Source: CAVVPY01 sp963750295 (GTDB lineage Bacteria; Actinomycetota; Actinomycetes; Mycobacteriales; Jatrophihabitantaceae). From it: a stretch of 64,000 nucleotides of DNA. The position numbers and the translations under genes were made by a program. Below the pieces are notes generated by a model that saw nothing but the letters and a program-made list of their open reading frames with translations, had not been told where the DNA came from and searched no databases. The stretch lies in NCBI GenBank assembly GCA_963750295.1, contig CAVVPY010000001.1, positions 124,001-188,000 of the forward strand, given 5' to 3'. The first letter of the stretch is position 1; every line of letters begins with the position of its first letter. Below, piece by piece: positions 8,973 through 18,114 of the stretch.

Positions 8973-10307
8973 GTGGTGCGTCGCGTGCATGCCGAGCTGG
9001 CCTGGCTGGGTGGCGCGCGGGCCGAGCGCGACGTCCTCGTCGAGATCGACGGCGACCGCATCGCGACGGTGACCCCCGGCGTCGCTGCCCCGTCCGACGC
9101 GGTGCGGCTGGCCGGGTTGACCGTCCCGGGTCTGGTCAACACGCACTCACACGTCTTCCACCGCGCCATCCGGGGCCGGACCCAGTCCGGGGTTGCCGAC
9201 TTCTGGGCGTGGCGTGAGCAGATGTACGCCGTTGCCGCCCGGCTCGATCCCGGCCTGCTCTACGACCTGGCCCGCGCGACCTACGCCGAGATGGCCCTCG
9301 CCGGCATCACCGCCGTGGGCGAGTTCCACTACCTGCACCACGACGCTGACGGCACGCGCTACGCCGACGAGAACGAACTCGGCCAGGTCGTGACGCGCGC
9401 GGCCACTGACGCCGGCCTGCGGATCACCCTGCTCGACACCTGCTACCTGCAGGCCGGCGTGGACGGCGCCCCGCTCGCCGGCGTGCAGCGGCGCTTCGAC
9501 GACGGCTCGTTCGACGCCTGGGCCGCCCGCGTCGCCGCCCTGCGAGCGGGTGAGCGGGTGCGGATCGGCGCGGCGATCCACAGCGTCCGGGCCGTGCCGA
9601 GGCCCGCGCTGGGCCCGGTCGCCGCGTTCGCCCGCGAGCACGGCCTGCCACTGCACGTGCATCTGTCCGAGCAGCCGGCCGAGAACGAGGCCTGCCTGGC
9701 CGCGTACGGCTGCACTCCCACCGAACTGCTGCACTCGGCGGACGCGCTGGCCGCGACGACCACGGCGGTGCATGCAACCCACCTGACCGGGACCGACATC
9801 GAGCTGCTGGGTGCGAGCCGCACGTCGATCAGCATGTGCTGTACGACGGAACGGGATCTGGCCGACGGCGTCGGCCCGGCCGTCCGGCTCGCCGCGGCGG
9901 GGGCGCCGATCGTCCTCGGCAGCGACGGGCACATGGCCATCGACTTGTGGGAGGAGGCGCGCGCGGTCGAACTCGACGAGCGGCTGGTCACCGGTACCCG
10001 CGGCCACTTCGAGGTGCCCGCCCTGTTGACCGCGCTGACCGCGGCCGGTGCCGTCTCGCTCGGCTGGGACTCCGGACGGTTGGCGGCCGGCGCGCTCGCC
10101 GACCTGACCACCGTCCGCCTCGACAGCGTGCGCACGGCGGGCGCTCGTTCCGGAGACGTCCTCGCGCACGTGCTCTTCGCGGCGTCCGCGCCTGACGTCG
10201 TCAACGTCATCGTCGGCGGACGGGACGTCGTGTCGGATGGGCACCACGTCGACGTTCCTGATGTCGGGTCGGCGCTCGAGTCCGCGATCGCGGCGGTGGT
10301 GCGATGA
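8973..10307 (+). CDS. hutF: Formimidoylglutamate deiminase
   Basis: A 444-residue amidohydrolase-superfamily enzyme. It hydrolyses N-formimidoyl-L-glutamate to N-formylglutamate and ammonia in the five-step histidine pathway. Metal ligands are visible: THSHVFHRA (HxH), LHVHLSEQ, VHATHLT, and the Asp in GSDGHMA. Two adjacent GTGs (8973, 8976) are possible starts. A CAAGCT -10-like box lies exactly six bases before the first, suggesting a leaderless mRNA. It overlaps the M20 gene downstream as ATGA. No hutH, hutU or hutI is in this window. Confidence 0.85.
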   Translation: MVRRVHAELAWLGGARAERDVLVEIDGDRIATVTPGVAAPSDAVRLAGLTVPGLVNTHSHVFHRAIRGRTQSGVADFWAWREQMYAVAARLDPGLLYDLARATYAEMALAGITAVGEFHYLHHDADGTRYADENELGQVVTRAATDAGLRITLLDTCYLQAGVDGAPLAGVQRRFDDGSFDAWAARVAALRAGERVRIGAAIHSVRAVPRPALGPVAAFAREHGLPLHVHLSEQPAENEACLAAYGCTPTELLHSADALAATTTAVHATHLTGTDIELLGASRTSISMCCTTERDLADGVGPAVRLAAAGAPIVLGSDGHMAIDLWEEARAVELDERLVTGTRGHFEVPALLTALTAAGAVSLGWDSGRLAAGALADLTTVRLDSVRTAGARSGDVLAHVLFAASAPDVVNVIVGGRDVVSDGHHVDVPDVGSALESAIAAVVR

Positions 10308-11485
10308 CGTCCTTCGCCGAGATGTGGTCGGCACTCGAGCCGCTCGGTCGCGACCGGCGATCTGGCGGGTACCGCCGCTACGCGTGGACCGACGTCGACG
10401 CCGAGCTCCGTTCGTGGTTCGCCGGCGCCGCCGCCGCTCGCGGCCTGGACGTCACCGAGGACCGCGTCGGCAACCAGTGGGCGTGGTGGGGTGACCCGGA
10501 CGCGGCCGGCCCGGGTGTCGTCCTCGGGTCACACCTCGACTCGGTGCCCGACGGTGGCGCGTTCGACGGTCCGCTCGGCGTCGTCTCGGCGTTCGCCGTG
10601 GTCGATCTGCTGCGACAGCAGGGGATCCGACCGTCGCGGCCGCTGGCGGTGGTGAACTTCGTGGACGAGGAGGGCGCGCGCTTCGGCATTGCGTGCGCGG
10701 GATCGCGCTTGCTGACCGGCGCCCTCGACCCGGACCGGGCGCGCGCGCTGCGCGACGCGGACGGTGTCAGCATGGCCGAGGCGATCACCCGCGCGGGACG
10801 CAGCGCGGATCACACCGGCGCGGACGCCGAGGCGCTGCGCCGGATCGGTGTGTTCGTCGAACTGCACGTCGAGCAGGGACGCGGGCTGGTCGACCTCGAC
10901 CGGCCGGTCGCGGTCGCCTCGGACATCTGGCCGCACGGCCGGTGGCGCCTCGATCTCGCCGGTCAGGCCAACCATGCGGGAACCACCCGGCTCGCCGACC
11001 GCATGGACCCGATGCTCGATCTGGCTGCCGCCATCACCTCGGCCCGCACTGCCGCCGAACGGGCCGGTTGCGTCGCGACGCTGGGCAAGGTGCAGGTCGA
11101 GCCGAACGGCGTGAACGCGATCCCGTCGCGCGTGACGGGCTGGCTGGATGCGCGCGGGCCTGCCGAGCACGCCGTCCGCGGGGTCGTGGCCGAGGTGGCG
11201 CGTGCCGCACGGACCGACGCGGTCGAGGAGTCCTTCACCCGCCGCACCGATTTCGACTCGGCCCTGCGTGACCGCCTCGTCGCAGCGCTGGACGGCGCCC
11301 CCGTCCTCGGCACCGGAGCCGGCCACGACGCCGGCATCCTCGCCGCCGCAGGTGTCCCGACCGCGATGCTTTTCGTGCGCAATCCGACCGGCGTCTCGCA
11401 TTCGCCGGCCGAGCACGCCGACGAGGCGGACTGTCTCGCCGGCGTCGACGCCCTCGCCGCGTGCGTGCTCGATCTGCTCGGCTGA
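10304..11485 (+). CDS. M20-family amidohydrolase (allantoate/N-carbamoyl-amino-acid hydrolase type)
   Basis: A 393-residue dizinc hydrolase. Seen: SHLDSVPDGGAFDGP, the acidic FVDEEGARFG, ELHVEQGRGL, the dimer-interface NHAGTTR and the late GHDAGI, all family signatures in order. Annotation by homology would be allantoate or N-carbamoyl-amino-acid amidohydrolase. Translational coupling to hutF makes removal of the formyl group from N-formylglutamate the more likely job, replacing HutG. That is inference from context. Confidence 0.85.
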   Translation: MTSFAEMWSALEPLGRDRRSGGYRRYAWTDVDAELRSWFAGAAAARGLDVTEDRVGNQWAWWGDPDAAGPGVVLGSHLDSVPDGGAFDGPLGVVSAFAVVDLLRQQGIRPSRPLAVVNFVDEEGARFGIACAGSRLLTGALDPDRARALRDADGVSMAEAITRAGRSADHTGADAEALRRIGVFVELHVEQGRGLVDLDRPVAVASDIWPHGRWRLDLAGQANHAGTTRLADRMDPMLDLAAAITSARTAAERAGCVATLGKVQVEPNGVNAIPSRVTGWLDARGPAEHAVRGVVAEVARAARTDAVEESFTRRTDFDSALRDRLVAALDGAPVLGTGAGHDAGILAAAGVPTAMLFVRNPTGVSHSPAEHADEADCLAGVDALAACVLDLLG

Positions 11486-11505
11486 TCGTGGGCGATACTG
11501 GCGCC

Positions 11506-12708
11506 GTGACGTCGGACGTGGTCGAGGCGCCGGTTCCCGAACTCCCCGAGCCGTTCCGCACCGACGAGCGGCTGCGGCTGCAGGCGCAGGCGCGCCGCTT
11601 CGCGGCCGAGCAGGTCATGCCGGTCGCGAACGAGTGCGACCCACTCAAGCGCGAGATGCCCCGCAGCCTGATCGAGCAGATGGGGGCGCTCGGCTATTTC
11701 GGGATCATGATCCCGTCGGAGTACGGCGGGATGGGCGCGGGTGTCTTCGAGTACACGATGATCGCCGAAGAGCTCGCGCGGGCCTGGATGAGCGTCTCGA
11801 GCATCATCGCCCGGGCGCAGGGACTCGGGACGGCGTTCGGCGACGAGGCGAAACGCACCGAGTTGCTGCGACGCAGTGCCCGCGGCGAGTGGATCGGCGC
11901 GGCTGGTTTCTCCGAGCCTGAAGCCGGATCAGATCTCGCCGGCGTCAGCACCCGGGCCGAACCGGACGGCGACGAGTTCGTGATCAGCGGGCAGAAGCGC
12001 TGGATCGGCAACGCGAAGGCGGCGGACTTCATCCAGTTGCTGTGCCGGCTGGACGACCCGGAACCAGGCGAGAAGCGATCGGCCGGCCTGGCCACGATCA
12101 TCGTCGAGAAGTCGCGCGACAGCTTCCCGCCCGGGCTCACCGGCCGGGTCATCGACAAGATCGGCTACCACGGCTTCCTGACGTGGGAACTCGATTTCGA
12201 CGGGGTGCGCGTCCCGGCCGCGAATCTCGTCGACGACTCGGCCGCGTTCAAGCAGACCCAGGGGTGGCTCAACATCGCCCGGGTGCACACCGCGGCGCGG
12301 GCGGTCGGTCTGGCCCGCGGAGCGGTCGAGGACTCGGTGCGTTACCTGCAGCAGCGCGAGCAGTTCGGTCGCCCGATCGGCGACTTCCAGGCGCTGCGCT
12401 TCATGCTCGCGTCGATGGCAGCGCGCGTGGACCAGGCCCGCGCGTTCTACCGGCAGGTGGCCCACCTGCTCGATCTCGGTGCGCCGTGCGAGCGCGAGTC
12501 GGCGATGGTCAAGCTGGTCGCGACCGAGATGGCCGTCGAGGTCACCGGCGAGGCGATGCAGTTGCACGGCGGCAACGGCTACACGACCGAGTTGCAGGTC
12601 GAGCGGTACTGGCGCGACGCGCGGCTGACCACCATCTTCGAAGGCACCAGCCAGATCCAGCAGAAGATCATCGCCGACTCGTTGCTACCGCGCAGCGAAC
12701 TCGGCTGA
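11506..12708 (+). CDS. Acyl-CoA dehydrogenase
   Basis: A 400-residue FAD flavoprotein. It has the acyl-CoA dehydrogenase signatures AGFSEPEAGSDLA and GNGYTTELQVERYWRD, and the catalytic Glu in FEGTSQIQQ. The GTG at 11506 was preferred over one at 11461 because the latter lies inside the preceding gene and the family N terminus begins here. GATACT lies exactly six bases upstream. Substrate chain length is not readable. The gene lies 20 bp after the M20 gene and may link amino-acid breakdown to CoA-ester oxidation. Confidence 0.85.
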   Translation: MTSDVVEAPVPELPEPFRTDERLRLQAQARRFAAEQVMPVANECDPLKREMPRSLIEQMGALGYFGIMIPSEYGGMGAGVFEYTMIAEELARAWMSVSSIIARAQGLGTAFGDEAKRTELLRRSARGEWIGAAGFSEPEAGSDLAGVSTRAEPDGDEFVISGQKRWIGNAKAADFIQLLCRLDDPEPGEKRSAGLATIIVEKSRDSFPPGLTGRVIDKIGYHGFLTWELDFDGVRVPAANLVDDSAAFKQTQGWLNIARVHTAARAVGLARGAVEDSVRYLQQREQFGRPIGDFQALRFMLASMAARVDQARAFYRQVAHLLDLGAPCERESAMVKLVATEMAVEVTGEAMQLHGGNGYTTELQVERYWRDARLTTIFEGTSQIQQKIIADSLLPRSELG

Positions 12709-12716
12709 GCGCCGGA

Positions 12717-14627
12717 TCAGCCGAGGTAACGGCCGAACCACTCGAGGATCGCCTCGAACCGCGCGACCCGGTGGCTGGGCAGGCCGGACCGTGACAGCTC
12801 GTGCCCCTCGCCAGGGAAGATCAGCATCTCGACAGGTGCATCGCGCTTTCGGAGCGCGACGTAGAGCCGTTGGGCCTGCTCGATCGGGCAGCGCCAGTCC
12901 TCCTCGGAATGGACGATCAGCAGCGGCGTGGCGATGTCGTCGGCGTAGGTGAGCGGGCTCTGCCGGTGCCGGGTCGCAACATCGCCGCCGTACAGGTCCT
13001 CACCGAAGCTCCAGCCGATGTCGCTGGACCCGACGAAGCTGTCGATCGCGTTGACCGCCCGCTCGCTCACGGCCGCCGCGAACCGATCACTGTGCCCGAC
13101 CAGCCAGGTGGTCATGAAGCCGCCGTGCGATCCGCCGAGCACGCCGAGGCGGGACGCGTCCAGGTCCGGACGTTCGAGGGCGGTGTCGAGCAGGGCGCAA
13201 AGGTCAGCTGCCGAGCGCGTCCCGACGTCACCGAGGATGTGCCGGCCGTAGGCCTCGCCGTAACCGGACGATCCGCGGGGGTTGGTGTACACGACCGCGT
13301 ACCCGGCGCCGGCGTAGACCTGCGGCTCGTCGAACAGCGTCCAGCCGTACTGCGTGAACGGCCCGCCGTGGATCATCAGCAGCACCGGGTGGGGGCCGGG
13401 CCCGTCCGGGGTGACGACGAACCCGTGCAGCGCTTGCCCGTCGGCCGCCGTGGCGTCAAGCTCCTCGATCGGGCGAGGCGTCAGCTTGCCGCGCAGCAAC
13501 GCCGCGAAGTCGGTCAGCGTGGTCAGCTGCCCGTTCCGCACGACAGCGAGTTCGCCCGCCGTCATCGCGTCGACGAACGTCACCACGACGGTGTCGCCGA
13601 CCGCGTCGATCCCGGTCACCTGCCGCTGACCCGCCGCACCGACAACCGGTTCGGATCCGTCGTACGGGACGGCGACGAGGTCGACCGCGCCGCGGTTCTC
13701 GGCACCGACGTAGGCCGCGTCGGCGAGGGTGACGATGCGGTCCGACGCGACATGCCACGGCTCGCGTTCGGTCAGCCGGGTCGGCGCGCCGCCCGTGGCG
13801 GGGATCGCGAACATGCCGTTGTTACGAGTGACCAGCCCGGGTAGCTCGTCGTCGCAGCCGAGGGCGAGCACGGACGCACCGTCGGGGGTGAACGCCGGTG
13901 ACGACAGGATGAGCGTGCCGTCGCTGATCGCGCGCGGCTCACCGCCGGTGGCGTCGATCAGGTACACGTCACGGATGTGGTCGCGCTCGTGCCCGTCGTG
14001 GCGCGCCGACGTGAACGCGATGGTTGTGCCGTCGGGGCTCCACACCGGGTCGGAGTCGTCCCACTCGCCGTCGGTGAGCTGGCGCGGGTCGGCGGCGTCA
14101 TCGGTGTCGGTGGCGTCGACGACGAAGACGTGCTCACGGCGATCGATCAAAAAGCCGGTGTTGTCGAGCCGGTACTGCAGCCCGGTGATCCGCCGCGGCG
14201 GTTCCTTGTCCGGCGTGATCTTCTCGTCCTGGCCGTACCGGTGCGGTTCCGGAACCCGCGTGCTGAAGGCGATCCGCGTCGAATCCGGCGACCACGCCGG
14301 GGCGCCGGCACCGAGCGGCAGGTCGGTCAGGCGGCGGGCGTCGCCACCGGCTACCGGCAGCACGTGCAGTTGCGGCTTGCCCTTCGGCGCTGCGCGCAGG
14401 AACGCCAGCCAGCGTCCGTCCGGTGAGAACCGCGGCGCGCTGTCGTGCGGTCCGTGAGTCAGTCGGCGGGCCGCCTGCGATCCGTCGGTGGGCACCGTCC
14501 ACAGCTGCGAGCGGTAATGGTCCTCCTCGAGATCGGCCCTGGTGGCCGCGACGACAACGACCCGGCCGTCCGGCGAGAGGGTGGGCGACGCGAGGGTGGT
14601 CAGGTGGGCGATGTCGGCCGGCTGCAC
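12717..14627 (-). CDS. S9-family serine peptidase (acylaminoacyl/dipeptidyl peptidase type)
   Basis: 636 residues. The N-terminal two thirds are a beta-propeller with repeated TolB-like strands (SPDGRWLAFL, WSPDSTRIAFS, WSPDGTTIAFTSA). The C-terminal alpha/beta hydrolase has the nucleophile Ser in GGSHGGFM, Asp in HSEEDWRCP and His in PGEGHELS. It cleaves short or N-blocked peptides, and no signal peptide is seen, so it is cytoplasmic. The GTG at 14627 was chosen because TAGGGT lies seven bases upstream. A long open frame runs further upstream but overlaps the divergent kinase gene. Confidence 0.88.
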   Translation of the reverse strand: MQPADIAHLTTLASPTLSPDGRVVVVAATRADLEEDHYRSQLWTVPTDGSQAARRLTHGPHDSAPRFSPDGRWLAFLRAAPKGKPQLHVLPVAGGDARRLTDLPLGAGAPAWSPDSTRIAFSTRVPEPHRYGQDEKITPDKEPPRRITGLQYRLDNTGFLIDRREHVFVVDATDTDDAADPRQLTDGEWDDSDPVWSPDGTTIAFTSARHDGHERDHIRDVYLIDATGGEPRAISDGTLILSSPAFTPDGASVLALGCDDELPGLVTRNNGMFAIPATGGAPTRLTEREPWHVASDRIVTLADAAYVGAENRGAVDLVAVPYDGSEPVVGAAGQRQVTGIDAVGDTVVVTFVDAMTAGELAVVRNGQLTTLTDFAALLRGKLTPRPIEELDATAADGQALHGFVVTPDGPGPHPVLLMIHGGPFTQYGWTLFDEPQVYAGAGYAVVYTNPRGSSGYGEAYGRHILGDVGTRSAADLCALLDTALERPDLDASRLGVLGGSHGGFMTTWLVGHSDRFAAAVSERAVNAIDSFVGSSDIGWSFGEDLYGGDVATRHRQSPLTYADDIATPLLIVHSEEDWRCPIEQAQRLYVALRKRDAPVEMLIFPGEGHELSRSGLPSHRVARFEAILEWFGRYLG

Positions 14628-14634
14628 GACTGCC

Positions 14635-14640
14635 ACCCTA
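14635..14640 (-). promoter_or_regulatory. -10 box TAGGGT of the S9 peptidase gene
   Basis: TAGGGT on the minus strand, seven bases before the GTG start, leaves no room for a leader. It lies in the 12 bp gap between two divergent start codons. Confidence 0.5.
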
Positions 14641-15248
14641 TGGGGGTGATCGCGCCAGGTGTGCTGGACGGTCTGGTGGCACGCGTCGAGCGATTGTGCG
14701 ATGGAACCCCCGACCGCGTCCTGATCGGCATCGTCGGTAAGCCCGGTGGCGGGAAGACCACGCTTGCCACCGAACTCGCCCGCCGGGTGCCGGCGGCGCA
14801 CGTGCCGATGGACGGGTTCCACCTGGCCGACTCCGAACTGGACCGGCTCGGCCGGCGCGATCGCAAAGGTGCGCCCGACACCTTCGATGACCGCGGGTAC
14901 GCCGCGCTGCTCGCCCGGATCCGCGCCGGTGAGGACGTCTGGGCGCCCGGTTTCGAGCGCATCCTCGAACAACCCCTCGCGCAGGCGATCTACGTCCCCG
15001 CCGAGACGCAAGCGGTGGTCAGCGAGGGCAACTACCTGCTGCTGTGGCCGCACGTGCGCGCCCTGTTCACCGAGACGTGGTTCGTGCGCACGGCCGACTC
15101 GCGGCGCGTCGACCGGCTGATCGCCCGCCACGTCGAGTACGGCAAGACGCCGGACCAGGCGCGCGCGTGGGTGCTGCGCTCGGACGAGCGCAACGCGCAG
15201 CTGGTCGCCGAGACCGAGCGGCTGGCCGACCTCGTCGTCGACGACTGA
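14640..15248 (+). CDS. Nucleoside/nucleotide kinase family P-loop protein
   Basis: A 202-residue P-loop kinase of the phosphoribulokinase/uridine kinase/PanK superfamily. Seen: the Walker A GKPGGGKTTL, the substrate loop PMDGFHLAD, VVSEGNYLLL, and an arginine-rich lid (SRRVDRLIARH). Actinobacterial relatives are annotated as nucleoside or fructose transport-associated kinases, and the substrate here is unknown. ATG 14640 and GTG 14646 are both possible starts. It is divergent from the peptidase gene with no leader on either side. Confidence 0.8.
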   Translation: MGVIAPGVLDGLVARVERLCDGTPDRVLIGIVGKPGGGKTTLATELARRVPAAHVPMDGFHLADSELDRLGRRDRKGAPDTFDDRGYAALLARIRAGEDVWAPGFERILEQPLAQAIYVPAETQAVVSEGNYLLLWPHVRALFTETWFVRTADSRRVDRLIARHVEYGKTPDQARAWVLRSDERNAQLVAETERLADLVVDD

Positions 15249-15312
15249 CCCACGGTCACCGCGAGGACGGCCCCCGCGGCACGTTGCAGACCCCTGCCGA
15301 TTGAATGGGCGC

Positions 15313-15846
15313 ATGACGCCTACCGTTTCGCAGTCGGGTACCGCGTGGCTCAGCCGTGAGGACCTGGATTCGGCGCGTGAACGGCTCCCGATCCTGTACG
15401 TGGATGCGGTACCGGTGCGCGTCGACGAGCACGGGACGGTGACGGCGTTCGGTCTGCTGCTTCGCGTCACCGGCCTGGGCGACATCAGCCGCGCGCTCGT
15501 CTCGGGCCGCGTGCTCTACCAGGAGCGAGTACGCACCGCGCTGCTGCGGCACCTGGAGAAGGACCTGGGCCCGCTCGCCCTGCCCAAGCTGCCCGCCTGC
15601 CCCCAGCCGTTCACGGTCGCGGAGTACTTCCCGACGCCGGGCGTCACCCCGTTCCACGATCCGCGACAGCACGCCGTGTCGCTGGCGTTCGTCGTTCCGG
15701 TGGAGGGTGACTGCGCGCCGCAGCATGACGCGCTCGAGTTGACCTGGCTCACCCCGGCCGAAGCGGCCGACCGAAGGACGCAGGACGAGATGGCCGGCGG
15801 TCAGGGGACCCTGCTCCGTCAGGCGCTCGCCTACTGCGGTCTCTGA
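15313..15846 (+). CDS. NUDIX-like protein (DUF4916 type)
   Basis: A 177-residue protein resembling actinobacterial NUDIX-fold proteins of the DUF4916 group. The segment GRVLYQERVRTALLRHLEKD sits where a Nudix box would be, but the canonical GX5EX7REUXEEXGU pattern is not intact, so hydrolase activity is uncertain. FPTPGVTPFHDPRQHAVSL and ELTWLTPAEA are typical Nudix-fold strands. The ATG at 15313 has TTGAAT six bases upstream. It is a monocistronic-looking gene with unknown substrate. Confidence 0.7.
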   Translation: MTPTVSQSGTAWLSREDLDSARERLPILYVDAVPVRVDEHGTVTAFGLLLRVTGLGDISRALVSGRVLYQERVRTALLRHLEKDLGPLALPKLPACPQPFTVAEYFPTPGVTPFHDPRQHAVSLAFVVPVEGDCAPQHDALELTWLTPAEAADRRTQDEMAGGQGTLLRQALAYCGL

Positions 15847-15907
15847 GCTGGGCGGCACGGCGGCACGGCGGTAGCCGGCCACGGGACGCGCGCGCCAGGA
15901 TGGCGGG

Positions 15908-16273
15908 ATGGTCGACGGAGTTCGCAACGTGTTGTCCGCGCTCGAGTCGTTCGTGGAGCCCTGGCAGCCGCGACGGCTCGTCAGCGTCAACGACTACGAC
16001 GTCAAGGTCGTCAAGGTCGACGGCGAGTTCGTGTGGCACAGCCACCCGAACACCGACGAGTTGTTCCTCGTGGTGGCCGGCACGATCACGATCGCGATGC
16101 GTGATCGGGACGTCGTGCTCGGCCCGCACGACGTGTTCGTCGTGCCACGCGGCGTGGAGCACTGCCCCAGGGCCGAGGCCGAGGCGTCGGTGCTGCTGTT
16201 CGAGATGCAGGGCACGATCAACACCGGCACCGCAGGTGGTGCGCTGACCGCCGCGCTGCAGGAACTGGCCTAG
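15908..16273 (+). CDS. Small cupin-domain protein
   Basis: A 121-residue single cupin. Motif 1 is WHSHPNTDELFLV(V)AG, with two His and a Glu. Motif 2 is PRGVEHCPRA, which keeps its His. The metal site therefore looks complete. A CAGGAT box lies exactly six bases before the ATG. Function cannot be assigned, because such small cupins include isomerases, dioxygenases and sensors. Neighbours give no clear partner. Confidence 0.75.
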   Translation: MVDGVRNVLSALESFVEPWQPRRLVSVNDYDVKVVKVDGEFVWHSHPNTDELFLVVAGTITIAMRDRDVVLGPHDVFVVPRGVEHCPRAEAEASVLLFEMQGTINTGTAGGALTAALQELA

Positions 16274-16288
16274 CGAGCGCAAGTCATG

Positions 16289-16315
16289 GCGCGGGGGGCG
16301 GTCACCGTCCCGCGC
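16289..16315 (+). terminator. Candidate hairpin terminator after the cupin gene
   Basis: Inverted repeat GCGCGGG (16289-16295) and CCCGCGC (16309-16315) with a 13-base loop. It lacks a T tract, as many actinobacterial terminators do. It lies between convergent genes and could serve both. Confidence 0.35.
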
Positions 16316-16442
16316 TGCCGAACACGAAAGGCCGACGCGCGGAATCGTCTATATTCCTCGGCTTTCGCGGCAGCTCAACGAGTACTGGCGCTCGCTCGGG
16401 GCCACCGGCTGACAGCCGCGCGGCGACGGGCCGTCGGGCAGG

Positions 16443-17246
16443 TCAGGGTCGGACGGCCCGCACCTCGTCACGCAGCCAGTCGCACCATTCCTCGACCCCG
16501 GCGCCGGTGCGGGCACTGAGTTCGATGACCCGGGCGCCTGGATTCACCGCGGCGATGTTGCGGTTGAACAGGTCCACGTCGAAGTCGAGGTGCGGCAGCA
16601 GGTCGACCTTGTTGACCAGCACCACGTCCACGGCTCGGAACATCACCGGGTACTTCAGCGGCTTGTCCTCGCCCTCGGTGACCGACGCGATCATCGCCCG
16701 GGAGTGGGCGCCGACGTCGAACTCGGCCGGGCAGACCAGGTTGCCGACGTTCTCGATCAGCACGAGGTCGAGCTTGTCGAGCGGCAGCCGACCCAGCGCC
16801 GATCGCACCATCGGCGCGTCCAGGTGGCACTCGCCACCGAAGCCGTTGCCGGTGTTGATCAGTTCGATCGTGGCGCCGAGACCGCCGAGCCGGTCGGCGT
16901 CGATGCTGGTCTCGATGTCGCCTTCGATGATCCCGATGCCGAACTCGCCGCCGAGACGCAGCAACGTCTCGCGCAGCAGGGTCGTCTTGCCGGCGCCGGG
17001 TGAGGACATCAGGTTGACCGCGCACGCGCCGCCGCGTTCGAGGTCGGAGCGGTTGAGCGCGGCACACTGGTCGTTCTCGTCGAAAATCCGCTCGAGCACC
17101 TGAACCCGCTCGCGCCCGGTGCGGTAGCCGGAATGGTCGCCGTGCTCGTCGCCGTGCTCGTCACGGTGCGCGTGCGCATGTCCGTGGTCGTCGTCATGGT
17201 CGTGGTCGTGTTCGGTGCCGTCCTCGTGCCGGTGGAACCGCCCCAT
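16443..17246 (-). CDS. hypB: Hydrogenase nickel-incorporation GTPase HypB
   Basis: A 267-residue SIMIBI GTPase that drives nickel insertion into the hydrogenase large subunit. The first ~40 residues are a His/Asp-rich nickel-storage tail (HDHDHDDDHGHAHAHRDEHG). The P loop SSPGAGKTTLL, EGDIETSID, the ENVGNLVCP switch and the NKVDLLP guanine-specificity motif follow. It begins 1 bp after the hypA stop, so the two are co-translated. The gene is opposite in orientation to hhySL. Confidence 0.96.
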   Translation of the reverse strand: MGRFHRHEDGTEHDHDHDDDHGHAHAHRDEHGDEHGDHSGYRTGRERVQVLERIFDENDQCAALNRSDLERGGACAVNLMSSPGAGKTTLLRETLLRLGGEFGIGIIEGDIETSIDADRLGGLGATIELINTGNGFGGECHLDAPMVRSALGRLPLDKLDLVLIENVGNLVCPAEFDVGAHSRAMIASVTEGEDKPLKYPVMFRAVDVVLVNKVDLLPHLDFDVDLFNRNIAAVNPGARVIELSARTGAGVEEWCDWLRDEVRAVRP

Positions 17247-17247
17247 G

Positions 17248-17589
17248 TCAGACCTCCGTCAGCTCGAGTTCGGTGACCAGGCACTCGTCGCCCGATACGA
17301 CGTCCACGCCGACCCCGCCGCACGCGGGGCAGGCCAGCCCGGGTGCCGATCCCAGTTCGTGCGACCCCTCGCAGGAGCGGCAGTGCAGGACGGCCGGGAC
17401 CCGCTCGATCGACAGTTGCGAGCCGTCGAGTTCGGTCCCGGACGTGACCAGCTCCCAGCAGAAGCTCAGCGTGTCCGGCACGACCTGTCGCAGCTGGCCG
17501 ATCTGTAGGTGCACGACGTCCACGGACCGTTCGCCGGCGCGGCGAAGCACGATGTCGGCGATGGCGCCGCACAGCGAGAGTTCATGCAC
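17248..17589 (-). CDS. hypA: Hydrogenase nickel chaperone HypA
   Basis: A 113-residue nickel/zinc protein. The start is GTG at 17589, giving the invariant (M)HELSL N terminus whose His2 binds nickel. The zinc site is C-x2-C-x13-C-x2-C (CRSC ... CPAC). It hands nickel to the large subunit with HypB. Its first 8 bp overlap the end of the upstream XRE regulator gene (GTGCATGA), so translation is probably coupled. Confidence 0.94.
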   Translation of the reverse strand: MHELSLCGAIADIVLRRAGERSVDVVHLQIGQLRQVVPDTLSFCWELVTSGTELDGSQLSIERVPAVLHCRSCEGSHELGSAPGLACPACGGVGVDVVSGDECLVTELELTEV

Positions 17590-17986
17590 GGGGCGGCTCG
17601 GACGGCATTGACTGCCCGAACTCCGGGGCCACCGGCCCGAGGATCCAGCTGCCGTGCCCGGATGAGGTGCGCGGGGGTGCGGCGCTGTCGGCCGGCGTGG
17701 CGCACGGCAGGTCATCCGGCGACCACCGCGTGGGGTCCTCGGTCAGCCCGAGCAGGTAGGTGACCGTGCAGTCCAGCGCGACGGCGATCTCGGGGAGCCG
17801 ACACACGTCCACGCCCTGACCGTGTTCCATCGCGCTCAGCGTCCGGTTCGACGCCGTCACGCCGAGTTCGGTGAGCCGATCCACGACTTCGGACTGGGTC
17901 AGGCCGAGATCGTGCCTGCGTTCGGACAGCCGTCGTGCACAGGTCCAGTGCCGCTCGCGGGTGAGGTCGCGTGCCGCAGACACCAT
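17582..17986 (-). CDS. XRE-family helix-turn-helix regulator
   Basis: A 134-residue protein with a Cro/C1-type HTH at about residues 18-80 (RRHDLGLTQSEVVDRL, ASNRTLSAMEHGQG, then ALDCTVTYLLGLT). A Pro/Ser-rich disordered tail of ~45 residues follows. The ATG has AAGGACG upstream. It is the first gene of an XRE-hypA-hypB unit and overlaps hypA by 8 bp, so it likely controls hydrogenase maturation or the whole locus. This is inference from arrangement only. Confidence 0.8.
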   Translation of the reverse strand: MVSAARDLTRERHWTCARRLSERRHDLGLTQSEVVDRLTELGVTASNRTLSAMEHGQGVDVCRLPEIAVALDCTVTYLLGLTEDPTRWSPDDLPCATPADSAAPPRTSSGHGSWILGPVAPEFGQSMPSEPPRA

Positions 17987-18114
17987 GTACTCGTCCTTGC
18001 CTCTTGGGATGTCGCTGGGTATGCCGATCTGCGTGCGGACTCGGTAGAACGATCAGTCTCGCCGCACCCGTCCGGTCCGTCAATCGCCGTCCGCGTGGGC
18101 CGCCATCGGGTGGG

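Noticed and set aside
12717..15485. A single very long minus-strand reading frame (over 900 codons) covering the S9 peptidase and beyond
   Set aside because: Beyond GTG 14627 it runs antisense through the P-loop kinase gene and has no homology-like pattern; only the 636-residue peptidase is real.
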